In this document: in pieces, positions 10,615 through 21,835 of the stretch
How positions within the stretch are numbered: position 1 is the stretch's first letter
How the letters are laid out: each line of letters opens with the position of its first letter
NCBI RefSeq assembly: GCF_023065955.2
Contig: NW_026622808.1
Span: 47,690,475 to 47,754,474 of the forward strand
Direction: 5' to 3'
Source of the DNA: Ursus arctos
Taxonomy: Eukaryota; Chordata; Mammalia; Carnivora; Ursidae
DNA length: 64,000 nucleotides
The notes under the pieces: model-generated
Database searches by the model: none
What the model was told of the DNA's origin: nothing
Seen by the model: the letters and a program-made list of their open reading frames with translations, nothing else
Position numbers and translations under genes: made by a program

Positions 10615-11050
10615 AAGCCAATGGTTAGTTATTGAGCTTCTGCTAGGGCAAGGCATTGCGCTAAATACTACAGGGTTATAGATATGAGCACGTTACATGC
10701 CCATCTTCCCTCCTATCCCACAAATCCTAATTAGATAGATCACCAGGGCAGATTGGGGGTAAGCCATGAAGAGAGGGACAGACCCAGCATAAGTGTATTC
10801 GAACAAAGGAGGGGCACCTGATTGAGTCAATTTGGAATAATATCATAAAGAAGATCTCATTTTGAAAGACTGTGAACAGGCAGGACTTTGGTAAACTTAC
10901 AGAGGGTTAAAGGAAAGGGGAGCAGTATAGATGAGAGCATGGACTTGAGAAAGTTTTCAGTTTGGCTGAAGCAGGAAATGGCTCTAGAATTTGGAGCGAG
11001 ATCAGGTTGGAAAAGGAGATTGAGGACCGGGCAAAGGAAGATTAAAATCA
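10615..11050 (+). repeat. Possible very old repeat, class uncertain
   Basis: The opening GGCAAGGCATTGCGCTAAAT, later GTGAACAGGCAGGACTTTGG and CTGAAGCAGGAAATGGCTCT recall a widespread ancient mammalian repeat starting 'GCCAGGCACTGTGCTAAG'. Similarity is patchy. Confidence 0.25.
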
Positions 11051-11119
11051 AAATAGCACACTCTCTGATATATTCTGACACCTTATCTCAGCCCCATACT
11101 CTATATAATCCAAAGTGCT

Positions 11120-11235
11120 CACTGCCATGTTCTCCATTTGTCCACAAGGGCAGCATAGCTGCTCTGTCTCTGGGAACACTGGGAGAGGTTAATTAGTTTC
11201 CCCAAGGTAACAGAGAAAATCAGAAAGGTAAGATC
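11120..11235 (-). mobile_element. MIR fragment, reverse
   Basis: AGAGGTTAATTAGTTTCCCC, AAGGTAACAGAGAAAATCAG is a diverged reverse MIR core. Confidence 0.5.
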
Positions 11236-11255
11236 AACAAAGAAATCCTCTAAGT

Positions 11256-11473
11256 TAGGGGTTGGCAAACTTCTTGTCAAGCGCTAGATAGCAAATACTT
11301 TCAGCTTTGTGGCTCATTCTGTTTCTGCTGCAGCTGCTTAACTCTGCCATTGTGGGGCGAAAGCAGCCATAGATAATCCAAACAGATAGGTGTGGCTGTG
11401 TGTCAATAAAACTTTATTCATAAAAACAGGCAGCAGGCAGCATTGGGTCATGGCTATGGTTTGCTGATACCTG
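11256..11473 (+). mobile_element. MER5A-like hAT-Charlie DNA transposon
   Basis: This is a complete non-autonomous element. The left terminus is AGGGGTTGGCAAAC, followed by TTTCAGCTTTGTGGCTCATT and GTGGGGCGAAAGCAGCCATA, then AATAAAACTTTATTCATAAA, and the right terminus is GTTTGCTGATACCTG. The ends are inverted repeats. Flanking 8-mers CTCTAAGT (11248-11255) and GTCTAAAT (11474-11481) agree at 6 of 8 positions, as expected for hAT integration. It encodes no transposase. Confidence 0.93.
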
Positions 11474-11689
11474 GTCTAAATTTTTCATAATGCAGTTTCG
11501 TAGGTACTTTGGGAATGTCTGCTGACTGAAGAAAGTCATGTTCCCTGAAACGTAATATATACATCAACAACAACCTAACGCAATGCATTTGCTCTGGGAG
11601 GCAGCCCTTCTATTGCCTTCCCCTCTGACCATACTCCATTGCATCAAGTCCCATTGATGATTTTTAAATATCTTTCTCCACATCTGCTG

Positions 11690-12262
11690 TCACCACTATC
11701 ATTTCTCATCTAAATGATTCTAGCAGATGCTTAGTGTCCACACATATCCACCCGTCGCCATCTAATTCAGCCTCAACATGGAAGCCCAATCTAAGAGCAG
11801 GTATGCTCTGCTTAAAACTCAAAGGAATACTACCTTATTTTGAGTAAAAGCTAAGCTGTTGGTCTAAAGAGTCCACTCATAACCCAGAGGCCCTTGAAAA
11901 CTCTCATCTCATCTGTGACATCCCCATACCTTTTTCACGCCACGTGCTTTGCTCTCTTCTCAGATGAGATGACATTTTCTTGCCACAGGGCCTTTGCACA
12001 GACAGTCTTTCCTCTTCATTCCCCTTTCCTCCATTTGTCTAGATCAAAGTTCTTTCTGTGTTCAGAGTTCAGTTTCCTGGCTCTAAACTGCTTTTTCACA
12101 CCAACCTCAGAGTTCTTAATACATTTATAATCAAGTAATGAATTACCTGATTCACTGTTTAATGCCTGTTTTCCTGCTGCTTCCGCTCACCCATGTATAT
12201 CTTAGTACCCAGCGCAAGTGCCCTCCAAGTAGCAGGCATTCTATAAGTACTTGCTGAATGAA
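11690..12262 (+). mobile_element. L2 LINE 3' end, about 570 bp
   Basis: Motifs occur in L2 order: GTCACCACTATCATTTCTCA, CTTGCCACAGGGCCTTTGCA, CAGACAGTCTTTCCTCTTCA, then GTAGCAGGCATTCTATAAGT and GCTGAATGAATTA. Internal parts are diverged or partly deleted. No functional ORF. Confidence 0.8.
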
Positions 12263-12400
12263 TTATGACATTACAGCATCTTAGGTTTGGAAAGGACCTT
12301 GGAAATGTAATTAATTGAATCTTCTGTTCAAAGCAACATTCTCAATAATTTCAGGGGATTTATAAGATGCTGGCTTCAGCCATCTAAAGCAGCCTGATTT
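12263..12400. repeat. Possible ancient repeat
   Basis: TTAGGTTTGGAAAGGACCTT then GGAAATGTAATTAATTGAAT recalls the 'GGAAGGGACCTTAGAG-GTCATCTAGTCCAAC' type of ancient SINE/LINE. A similar block is at 45905. Assignment is tentative. Confidence 0.3.
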
Positions 12401-14233
12401 TATTTAATTGTTGAACCCTTTATAGGAAACTTTGTGAGGAATATTCATCACAACCCCCCAAATGTGTTCAGGCTTATGCAACTGTGGGTATCTCCCCTAC
12501 AGCCAGTGATTTTTTTCTCCCTCCCTCTTCCACTTGTCATAATTTTCCAATTTTTCCATAATGATCACGTGTTACTCTGATGATGAGTAAAAGTTCTACA
12601 AAGTCATCTTGAATTTACATACTGCTTTTCTTTCCAAACACAGTGATGTTATTAAAACATTATATAACGTTTACTTATGAAATATTTCAAACATATAAAA
12701 CAGAGTGAAAATAAAATTGCATCCACCCCTCAAGCCTGGTCCTTTTAAAATGTCTGGTTTGGGGTTTATCCTTATGTAATAAAGGAGCAGAAGTTCTTTC
12801 AATTCCATTTTACAGACGGATTCATAAGCCAAGAGAGTGTGGATGAGTCTTCATGGTGATGGAGTTGGGAAAGGAAGGAACTGGGATCATGTTCAGCGTA
12901 ACTGCAGCACCCCCAGACTGGAGCATCGCGTACTCTCCCAGACTCATGATACACAAAGAGCAGCTCTAATTTTCCAGTTACAATATTGCTCAAAAATGGT
13001 GAAAATTCAAGCCCTTCTGAGGGCATACTATAAATTGACCTTGAAATGGAGAGCAACCTCTTCTCTTGAGATAGCATCAAATACAGTGATTCTCTGGAAG
13101 GAAGCCACTGTTTCTCCTAACTCATGAATGTAAAACTGCAACAGTAGCAAAGCGCATGGCTCTCTCTGGATGTCAAGATGGCCTCTCAGGTAGGCAGCTG
13201 GCAGGCCAGTTGCACTTTCGTGGCTTCCTGGGGGTTTAGTTGTATATAAAAGGAAAATTTCAACCCTAAATTTTAAATTTCAGATGCTAACATTACCTTA
13301 AGTGAACTAAAGGGCAAAGAGAATACTATTGGAGATCTATTCGCTCTCTTTCTGTATTCTTTTTCTCCTTATCAAGAGGCTAGGTAGGGCTAGTTTCTGA
13401 GAGGCTAGTTAGGGTAACTTGCAACCGTATATGAGGGCCTGAGAAGTCAAGACAAACTCTCAGAAGGTAAGAGAAACTTATTGATACATGGTAAGTACAA
13501 TTATTTTCAACTGCACGATTTCTCCCTGTTGGGGTTGTATTAACTCTAGCTAAACACACTAGTGCCACCTATCGGAAAAACATATTTTAATAAAAATAAA
13601 GTTGCAGGCTTAAAGTCTGCAATATTGGAAAAATGTCTCCCTGGATGACAATTTCCCGTCAAAGGAAAACAACGTTAAGCCAGCTCGCTGAAGGCAACTT
13701 ACGTGAGCTCTAGGTATTTTGTTTTTTTGGGGGGGAAAAAAGGCTTTCATTTTTCAACCTGGTAGCAAAGAAAATATTAAATAATAATGAACTAGAGAGC
13801 CAACAAATACCATAGTTCAATGAGCTTTTCTGCCAGTTGTCCCATTGGGTACTCCCAATGGGGGCTGACTGAGTTCTCTGGGAGAGGAGCACAAAGGTCC
13901 CTTCTCCTGGGCTAGAGGGGCTTTCCTTTTTGAACTCTGTTATAGAAGGACCCAGATATCTGGAGAGGAGGCAGGAATGACCATATCTACCTTCTTACAG
14001 AAAGGAAGAAGCACCCTTTTTCCCCCTCCTCCCTTCTACTAATCAAGAGCACAATTTATTTGGTTACAAATTAGAAAATGTTGCTTTTTTCCCCTTCTCC
14101 CTACTGCCCTGTCCCACCAAAGTACTTTTAACACGGCAGTATGAAATCTGAACAAACACCTTGCAGGGCAAAAATTGTACAAAGAAGATAAGCAACAAAT
14201 AGGACAATTTTATGTATGATCTGTTGTGTGAAA
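12401..14233. other. Unassigned DNA, 1.8 kb
   Basis: No gene is recognised. Overlapping opposite-strand frames of 93 and 96 codons (12799-13127) have no protein features. A possible L1 3'-UTR scrap is at 12660-12750 and a reverse MIR trace near 12800. A T/G/A homopolymer cluster is at 13721-13741. Confidence 0.45.
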
Positions 14234-14248
14234 TTTGAAGATGAAGAA

Positions 14249-14435
14249 GGGACACCTGCATGGCTCAGTCAGTTAAGCGTCCAACTCTTGGTTTGGGCTC
14301 AGGTCGTGATCTCAGGGTGGTGACATCCAGCCCCGAGTGGGGCTCCGTGCTCAGCAGGGAGTCTGCTTAAGAGTCTCTCTCCCTCTCCTTCTGCCCCTCC
14401 CCCCTCTAAAATAAATAAATAAATCTTTAAAAAAT
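14249..14435 (+). mobile_element. Can-SINE with TSD in purine tract
   Basis: Reads GGACACCTGCATGGCTCAGT, CTCAGGTCGTGATCTCAGGG, CCCCGAGTGGGGCTCCGTGC, CT-rich body and AAATAAATAAATCTTTAAAA. The TSD is TTTGAAGATGAAGAA at 14234-14248, repeated imperfectly from 14436. Confidence 0.93.
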
Positions 14436-14438
14436 TTT

Positions 14439-14518
14439 GAAGAAGAAGAGGAGGAGGAGGATGAAGAGGAAGAAGAGGAGAAGCAAAGGGAGGAGGAGAA
14501 GGAGAAGAAATGAAGAAA
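14439..14518 (+). repeat. Purine-only (GAA/GAG)n tract
   Basis: About 80 bases of nearly pure A/G on the plus strand start at the 3' TSD of the SINE. The serine-rich reverse frame here (14351-14593) is just translation of this tract. Confidence 0.9.
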
Positions 14519-14739
14519 TAATTCTGGCAAATGACATAAACATTTACCTGAAAGAAAGAAAAAACAAAATGACCAAAATGAAAAACTAGGCATTGAAGTT
14601 ACATTTAGGGTAAAGGAGGGTTGGGAAGGAGGATTTTGCTTTCCAGTTCATGCTTCTGTGCTTTCAAATGTTTCTGATGACATACCTAATTATTTTTGTT
14701 AATTAAAGAAAAAGAAGCTAATTGATGCTGGGACAAGTC

Positions 14740-14925
14740 CAGAGGAGGGTAATGCCTAGAAGTGGCCAATGGGACTTCTGGGAGGTTGATGATGCGTCTC
14801 TTGATCTGGGAGCTGGTGTCAGTAACAAAGGTGTGTTTGGCTGTGAAAACCCATCAAGCTGTGTATTTCTCATTTATGCACACTCCTGCGTGTGTGCTCA
14901 GCAAGAATAAAAGTTATAAAAATGA
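14740..14925 (+). mobile_element. L1 3' UTR end (old L1M type)
   Basis: GTGTTTGGCTGTGAAAACCC, ATCAAGCTGTGTATTTCTCA, TTTATGCACACTCCTGCGTG and GCAAGAATAAAAGTT match the characteristic old-L1 3' terminus. Confidence 0.75.
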
Positions 14926-16063
14926 TGCCAGCAGGAATTGGTTGGCAGTAAGATTTTAGGCCATTTGTTTTCTTTTTATTTCCCTGTATTAAAATAAACT
15001 AATGAATGTTATAAAAGTCAGTGAAAGTAAACTCAATTTTGATATTTTTTTCCAAACGTATGTTTCAAATACATCTGCCCACACATTGTTGTGGTCAACG
15101 GAGTCAGAAAAAACTCAATACCATCTCTGCTGAAAGTTTGCTTCTCACAAGTAGGAGCTCTCCTGGGAAAGTCTGGGAGAGCGCCCTGGGAGTTCAGTGC
15201 GGTCCTGGAAGTCCTGGCAGGGACACACGCACGGCTCTCTGCCCAGATGCCCAGGCTTTCAATAACCAACTAAAAGCTTCTGTGTTCGTTAATGGAAGCC
15301 TGTTCAGTGGCCGGCGGGCCTGGTATCCACACTCCAAATCAGCCAAACTCCTCTCTCCCTCCCTGGCAAGGGAGCCTCAATCGCTTCCTGCCTGCAGGAA
15401 CCCACCAGTTCAGATTACCTGTTTACCAGTGAACATGTGATGGGCTTGCAGATATCCTGGCGGGTAAGTTTTCAAAGGATTATGCCTGCCATGCCCTTTA
15501 TTTGGAAGAGCCCTGTATACCCCCGCGGCGGGCGAGCAAGTGTGGTGTGTTTCCTGTCAGCCTCTGATAAGGGCGAGGAGCACTGAAGACCCAGGTAGGG
15601 TTGCAAGGGAACCGTGTACTTGATAAAGGTCACACTTTCAACCTCCCACTCCCCGCCTTTTGCATTCACAGTATTATTAATTGTGCTAAACGTACAGGTC
15701 AGAACTTTCATCTTGCTCTGCTCAGATGGCAGATAAAGTTTCTGTGAAATCTCTAAGGGCTTTTTCTATTACCCCAAAGAAAGCAGTATTAGGGGCTGAT
15801 GCTTTGCTTTTGGAATTTTCCATTGCTATTTTCTTTTAAAAAGACAACTGATGAAATTCTAACATGTTCTTATTGCTGGCCGTAGACATTCAAAAGTGGA
15901 TTTATAGATTTTACTTATCTGAAAATCTGGGGCAGAATAGGAAAAAAAAAATATCTAGAATGAAAAAAAAAATAATGATTCTATTTCCTGGCATGATTTC
16001 CTAATTTTCACTTACAAACTATGTGGGAAATGGACTTTATTTCAATAACAGCAAGGATTAGCC
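14926..16063. other. Repeat-poor block, candidate regulatory DNA
   Basis: About 1.1 kb with no repeat by eye. GC content is locally raised around 15160-15560, with a CCCGCGGCGGGCG cluster near 15522. A splice-donor-like GGGTAAGT occurs near 15461-15470 and GATAA sites near 15570 and 15733. A 139-codon plus frame (15021-15440) has no recognisable domain. Could be a conserved enhancer or an unannotated noncoding exon; function is inference only. Confidence 0.35.
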
Positions 16064-16510
16064 GCAGTTAGTACAACAGCAGTCATTTTAGGAGCTGTTA
16101 TTTGTCAGACACCTACCATGGGCCATGTGCTGACATTCTGTTGTGGTGTATGTATTAGAGCATTAATTAATTGATTGATTAATTACATTTTTTAGAGAGA
16201 TAGTACGTGAGTTCAAGGGGGGAGGGGCGTAAGGAGAGGGAGAGAGAGAGAATCTGAAGCAGGCTCAACACCCAGCATGGAGCCCAATGCCAGGCTCAGT
16301 CTCACGGTCCTGAGATCATAACCTGAGCCGAAATCGAGTCAGACGCCCCACATTGGAACATTTAATTTCCACTACATGTCATCTTTACCATGCAGGAGAG
16401 GAAATAAGTCCCAAGACATTTGATAACCTGCCCGTGTCACGCAGGTGGCATCAAAGTGGGTGAGGTGGGATCTGACCTCAGATTTTTTCTTTTGGCTCCG
16501 AGTGCCTGCT
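16064..16510 (-). mobile_element. MIR, reverse, split by a SINE
   Basis: Left part: GCCATGTGCTGACATTCTGT. Right part: CTTTACCATGCAGGAGAGGA, AACCTGCCCGTGTCACGCAG, GGGATCTGACCTCAGATT. Confidence 0.65.
16164..16350 (-). mobile_element. Can-SINE, 5' end deleted
   Basis: The reverse copy runs from TTTTTTAGAGAGATAGTACG through CACGGTCCTGAGATCATAAC to CGAGTCAGACGCCCC. Part of the tRNA head (A-box region) is missing, so it should not be transcribed. Degenerate flanking repeats near 16154 and 16353 are the likely TSD. Confidence 0.85.
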
Positions 16511-18049
16511 TGCTTCCTTCATCGGCTGTCCTGATCTATTGTCATTGCCCTTGTCACCTGGAATATTTGTAGCTAAACAATCTTTGGCTAACTGTTGGCT
16601 TATTAGGTACATACGTGTGGGAAACATAGGAATTGGCTCCTTCAAAACAAGCTCTAGGAGGGCGCCAGTGCAGGAGACGAAATCCTTCAACTAGTTCAAG
16701 GAACCCCGGTGGGTCTTTGCGATGGTCACACCATTCTAGATGCTCGTGGGCAGAGTGAGAAGAAGAGGTTCTTACACAATTGAGGCTGCCAGTCTTTGTG
16801 GTGATGGTAGTGGGGTGATTTTATAGACCACAGACCTATCGGCTGAGATTGGAAGAGCTGGCTCGAGCCATGTCAGTCACGCTCGGGAAAGCATATGGGG
16901 AGGGAATTCTGTTTCTTAGGGTATTGGGGAGGTGGTGCTGGTGTGTGTGTGTGGGGGGGGTCTGCTTTATTTGCTCCTAAATCTCCAATCTAAGAGCACA
17001 CATTCCAGACCCTACTATCTGTTTCAGGGGATTAAATGGTACATAGACCAGAGCTGGGTATCTAAGATGAACAGAAGTGAATTAATCTTGAAATGATGTA
17101 TTTTTAGGGTTGTGGTCATTTTTGATAGAGGCTGGCTATCTCACCGCAAATGAAAAGGAGAAATGGGAAAACAAACACTCATTCCACGTAATCAGTCCTT
17201 GGGGAATGGGATCCGTGTGTGTACATATTTTACAGGTTTTTTGTCTTTGCTTGGCTTGGCACCCAACCCGGCAGCGGTACGAATGTTAAGGTCAAGTGGT
17301 AATTTGGTTCCAGAAGTTGCCATAGGAATACTGCTGCCCACAGAAAGAGGACAGTTTTGAACACAGGACTCCCCAGTGCAAAAGGTCATACGAGGAGGAC
17401 TTTACAAAGTTTACATAACAAAGAGCAATTCTGTTAACGAACATGATTCATTCCCGTCAGTACACATCGAACAGAACTGTTACAACACAGTGTTGTCTGG
17501 GTTCACATTGCCTAGTGAGGGTTTTTCACAAATTCCATTTCCAATCACTCTTTTGACAAAGCCAGAGATTTTTTTGTCGTTTTGTTTTGTTTTTTTGAGG
17601 GGGTGGTGGTGAGCAGACATTAATTTCCAGAGGAATCCATGAATGGGGTCTGAGGAGGCTGCCGTCTTAAGTGTGAGATGTGTCACACTGGTGTTGTGGC
17701 AGGAAAAAGACAACAGGCCTTCTGAGGAGTGGAGGCCTTCCGGGGAGCAGGGCTTGATGAAAAATGTCCTGGAAGTACAAAGCCCGGATTGTCCTCCTCC
17801 TCAGAGACACTGGGGTATTTAAAAGGCTCACGGCACCAGAATTTTAACTTACTCCTTTAAGGCATTTTCCAGTTGTATGTCTCACAGTCAAAGTGAGTAG
17901 AAAAAGCCTGCTTTTTAAATTCTCTTGCAATCAAGGAGGTGGCCTTATTTTGAAGATGCTATTTGCCTGCAAGTATGGTTATTCTTGAAAGTCCTAACGG
18001 TTTAATGAGCTCGTTTTCTGCTACTTAGGAAGTCGTGGCAGGGGGATGG
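16511..18049. other. Unassigned DNA, 1.5 kb
   Basis: No gene or repeat family is recognised. A GTGTGTGTGTG plus eight-G tract sits near 16940-16960. Frames at 17163-17389 lack protein features. Confidence 0.45.
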
Positions 18050-18215
18050 AAGAAGAGTCTTGAACTCCCAGATGGAAAGGTCTGGATTTGAATACCAATT
18101 CTGCCCGTTATCTGGGTGACCGGCAGCGTTAAGGGCTGAGTGAGGAGTGATACCTGTCCCTGAGCCTGTTTCTCAGGGTAGCCATGAAAAACAAAGGCAA
18201 TGATCTAGGCAAAGG
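18050..18215 (+). mobile_element. MIR fragment
   Basis: GTCTGGATTTGAATACCAAT, TCTGCCCGTTATCTGGGTGA and GAGCCTGTTTCTCAGGGTAG match MIR in plus orientation. Confidence 0.7.
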
Positions 18216-21129
18216 TCATTTATTAGGAACAGTTCCAGAAGCAGAAAAGCTCATTATCACCTAAGACTCCTAAAGGGACAATTCTGTCCCTTAGAAGACG
18301 ATGTTGGGGAGGTGGGTTTCAACAGCTAAGTCAGGGCCTTTTGCCTTTGATGAAGCTCCTTGTTAGATTGTTGAATTTCTTCAGCTTCTGGGTTATTTGG
18401 TTAAATTACTTGTTCTGAAGTTGATTGCAATTATAGAATAAATCCAGTGAATAAATTCAGTGAATCTTCGGGTTGTGGGGTGGGGGAGGCTCTCATCTCC
18501 AACCAGATTCTTATGGGATGCTCATTTTCCAAAGATAGTATGACACACGCTGATTTGCTTTCTTTTCTTTCTTCCTCTTGGGCTGACTGAGTAAAAGCAA
18601 ATTGTCAAGATCAAGTGTGGTTTCCTGCACACAAATGAAATGCACTGGCCTTAGCGCCAAGGACCTCACAACTCAGTTACACAATTACGTGTCTAAAGCT
18701 GGAAGAAAAAGGCCACGCTGACATTTAAAAGCTGCAGTTTTTCTTTAGATGCCAGGATACGTATGGCCGGTTCTACGGCAAGCCCCAAAAAATGGTGCAT
18801 GAAATTTGGGAGCATGTTTCCTGCGTGTTGTGTGTCTTCATACGTGTAGAGCTTCCCAGGGGGCAAAGAATGGACACCAAAGTGGAGGGGGTGCTAACCA
18901 TTCATTATTTTTTTCTTCAAGAATTGTTTTCTTCTCTCCTTCCCTTTCTTGGCCAGTCATCTTCAAGAATCCAGTGGAGATGCCACACCAGACCCTAAGC
19001 TTCTTTCTGGCAGAAATACGCTATCCTCACATGGACCATCAACAGGAAAGTAGGAAGTTTTCTATTTGGATTTCTAGAATGAATTATGGAAGATGCCTGG
19101 GGAAAGTTTAAATAATTGTTCAGTGTCCTTACTCTTGCAGAAAGGATCTTGGGGAGTCACCTTGCTGAGCATTAGGAAGGGAAATTGTCTCGATGGTGTG
19201 AAAGGTAGGTGTGCCCCTTTCTAAGACAGTTTGCAGGGATTTAAGGTGGTCTTTCTTACGAGGCTATGACAGCACACTCCAGTGTTCAGAAACGGGGCAT
19301 AAAAAAACATTTTGTTTGAGAAGTTTTCAGACCCCTAACACTGACTTGCGGGCTGAGAGACTGTTAGGTTTTCTAAAAGGTGGTAGATGTTTGTGCCCAT
19401 GCTGACCCAGTGTCAGAGGACTAGCTTCCAGCCTCGGTAATGGCTGAGCATGTGAATGCTGGAAGTTTTGCTGTAAATGGCCAGCTTTATGATATGTCCC
19501 TTTAAAATCCGAACTAGGATCCACCTGATACCCACCTATGGGGCTTGACTCACCAGGTCAATGCTCCCGGTTGTGGTCATTGGTGGTGTGTGCTCTCAGA
19601 CAGGAAGTGGGGAGTGGGGGTGAGGGGTGGCGAATACACCATCTGGAGATGAATATTGGTCCCTCCCAAACTGAAGAACAGGATGGTGACATTCCAGTTA
19701 CATGCCTGTTCCCAAGAGTACATATGGCCTAGTACTTTCACTTCGAGTGTTTTCAGACAACTCTTACACTGGCTGTTTTTAAATTCTCTTGCTTTGAAAT
19801 TCTTACCTGAATTCTCCCCACCTCACTGTTTGGTTTTTTTTGTTTTGTTTTGTTTTGTTTTTACTGGTTACACCTCTTGTTCGGGGTGAGTGGAGAGGAG
19901 ATGATGCCCAGCCTGACTGATGATGGTGTGAGCTTTGCACCAGGTGTGATGCTAGCTGAGCAGCAGGACGTGTGTTTTCATGAAAACAAGCTATACTGTC
20001 CCCAACTTAACTTTCTGTTTCTTCTAATGCAGCCTTACTTCCCAATGTATTTTAAATGGTTCTTGTGTGTCGTTGAAGACTGTGGGTTATACCTATGCAG
20101 AGGGAACTCACCTCACGTGTATTTCATCATAGAAGTGGCTTCCTTTGAAAGTGGAATCAATGACCAAATCTACCATTTATGGATCAATTCCTCCAAGTCC
20201 TCATTCTGTTGGACCTTAAGCCGTGCCTGCCGATATTCCTAACAGTTGTTCTAAACAGCACCAAGACCACACTACACGATAAAGCATGTGTTTGGTCTAT
20301 GACCTTGATTACAACATGTTTTGATGTGATGATATGGATTTACTCTGGCCAACATTTGTTTGACCGCTGCCGCAGATGCTGTTTCAAATCAGAAGAAAAT
20401 CGTTTACATGGGGGGAAACTCCCCATGAGTTTAAGTCAACGTTTTGGGAACCACCTTATAACTAGTGTTTTTTTTGGAAATCACATAGTAACAAGTCCCT
20501 TGTAACAAACATATACTATCAGGACAAATACATATTCAATTGAGCCAGAATCATTACTAAGTGCCTACTGTGCGTAGGAGAAACCTGAGAACCTTGGTAA
20601 ACATGGTTTCTTATTCTACACAGCACAACTTTAACAAGTTCCAATCAGTATTTGTTCTCCATTCATTAAACACGGAAAGTTCTTTCAGCATGCCATGCAA
20701 TCACACCTTAGTATTTGCCCTTCACCAGGTTTTACAAAATGTTTCAGACACAGACTATCAAAGAATGAGGACTATACAAATGTCTCTCTCTGATATCAGG
20801 ACTCAGTGGCGACTTGAGTGGCTCTAAGTCCTGGGAAAGTTTCCATTGCCCCTCCAGTGCCCTCCTCCAGCCCAACAGCAGGAACTTGGAGGAGATCCAA
20901 AGGCTGAGACCAAGGTGACCGTCTTTGCCCTTCCAGCAGGAGTCCTTGGATGGCCATTAAGGGGCAGGAGCCTTATGACCATCCACTGTCATAAAGCTCC
21001 ATTGTCCTCTAGCCTAATCCATTTGCATTACAGCTGGGGAAGGGGGGCCAAGAAAGAAGTGACTGGTGCAAGGTTATACTGCTCATATGGCTCTGTGCCA
21101 GCAACAGAGCCCCAGTCCCAGGCCTCCCA
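18216..21129. other. Unassigned, repeat-poor DNA, 2.9 kb
   Basis: This is the longest stretch without a named repeat. Plus-strand frames up to 130 codons (19850-20242) and 108 codons (20179-20505) have no domain or homology I recognise. A (TTTTG)n tract is at 19834-19862. Part may be conserved noncoding DNA. Confidence 0.45.
19834..19862 (+). repeat. (TTTTG)n simple repeat
   Basis: A T run followed by several GTTTT units. Confidence 0.85.
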
Positions 21130-21480
21130 TTTCTATCCTGTCCTTTCCATTGATCTAAAGCATCCTAAACTTTCATATTACTGCATGAACTCTGTCCTCT
21201 CTAACCTCCGGGCTTTTGCAGACAAGCTGCTCTATCTGCAATTCCACCCTCTCCCTATACTACCCTTAGACCCTCTGCTCTGACAAGCAACTGATTGATT
21301 CCTAAGATCTTAGTTAAAGACTCTGCATAAAGACTCTGGAACTCTTCGCAGCTTCGTGGTCTTTTCTACTCCGGATTTGTATTTCTTTGTCCTGATCTTC
21401 TGATAAATCCCCTATTCCTCACAGTGATTTCCCTTCAGTGACTGAGGGACAAAGAACTCCTTTTATTCGTTTAGCCCCAG
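21130..21480 (+). mobile_element. L2 fragment
   Basis: CCGGGCTTTTGCAGACAAGC, TGCTCTATCTGCAATTCCAC and TCTTAGTTAAAGACTCTGCA follow the L2 'GGCCTTTGCAC...CTGGAATGC' segment. It is strongly diverged. The 145-codon frame at 20846-21283 partly overlaps it and is not a gene call. Confidence 0.5.
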
Positions 21481-21719
21481 GCCCCAGTTGGGTGCCCACA
21501 TAAAGTATTCCATGGATCTTTGGAGAAGACTTTGACACTGCTCCTGTCCTAGAGCAATGCGAGTGAGTGTGTGGAATGTGGCTTCACGCTCCAGGAGGCC
21601 TGCCAGTCCTACGAGGGGGACCTAGGGAAGGAACTGAAAGATTTTGATGTGTCGGCCACAGAGATGCTGTGCTCTAAAGAGCCTTCACGTGTGATCATCA
21701 CTGAGCATTGCGCCTAGCT

Positions 21720-21835
21720 CACTCTTCCAACAAGTATTTGTCAAGTGCCCACTCTGTGCCCATATGGGCTGCATTATTGTTCTAGGCACCAGTGATGGTG
21801 CTGAATGAGATGTGCTAACGAAAACCGGAAACCCA
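21720..21835 (-). mobile_element. L2/MIR 3' end, reverse
   Basis: CCAACAAGTATTTGTCAAGT, GCCCACTCTGTGCCCATATG and GTTCTAGGCACCAGTGATGG match the reversed L2 tail. Confidence 0.55.

Noticed and set aside
14351..14593. Serine-rich reverse frame
   Set aside because: Produced by the GAA/GAG tract and the SINE body read backwards.
15021..15440. 139-codon plus-strand open frame
   Set aside because: No domain, signal peptide or codon pattern; opposite-strand frames of similar quality overlap it. Kept only as part of a candidate noncoding block.
19850..20242. 130-codon plus-strand frame with hydrophobic stretches
   Set aside because: No recognisable family and no splice or promoter context; overlaps another frame at 20179-20505. 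Likely chance.
20846..21283. 145-codon plus-strand frame
   Set aside because: Its second half lies in an L2 fragment and no protein motif is visible.
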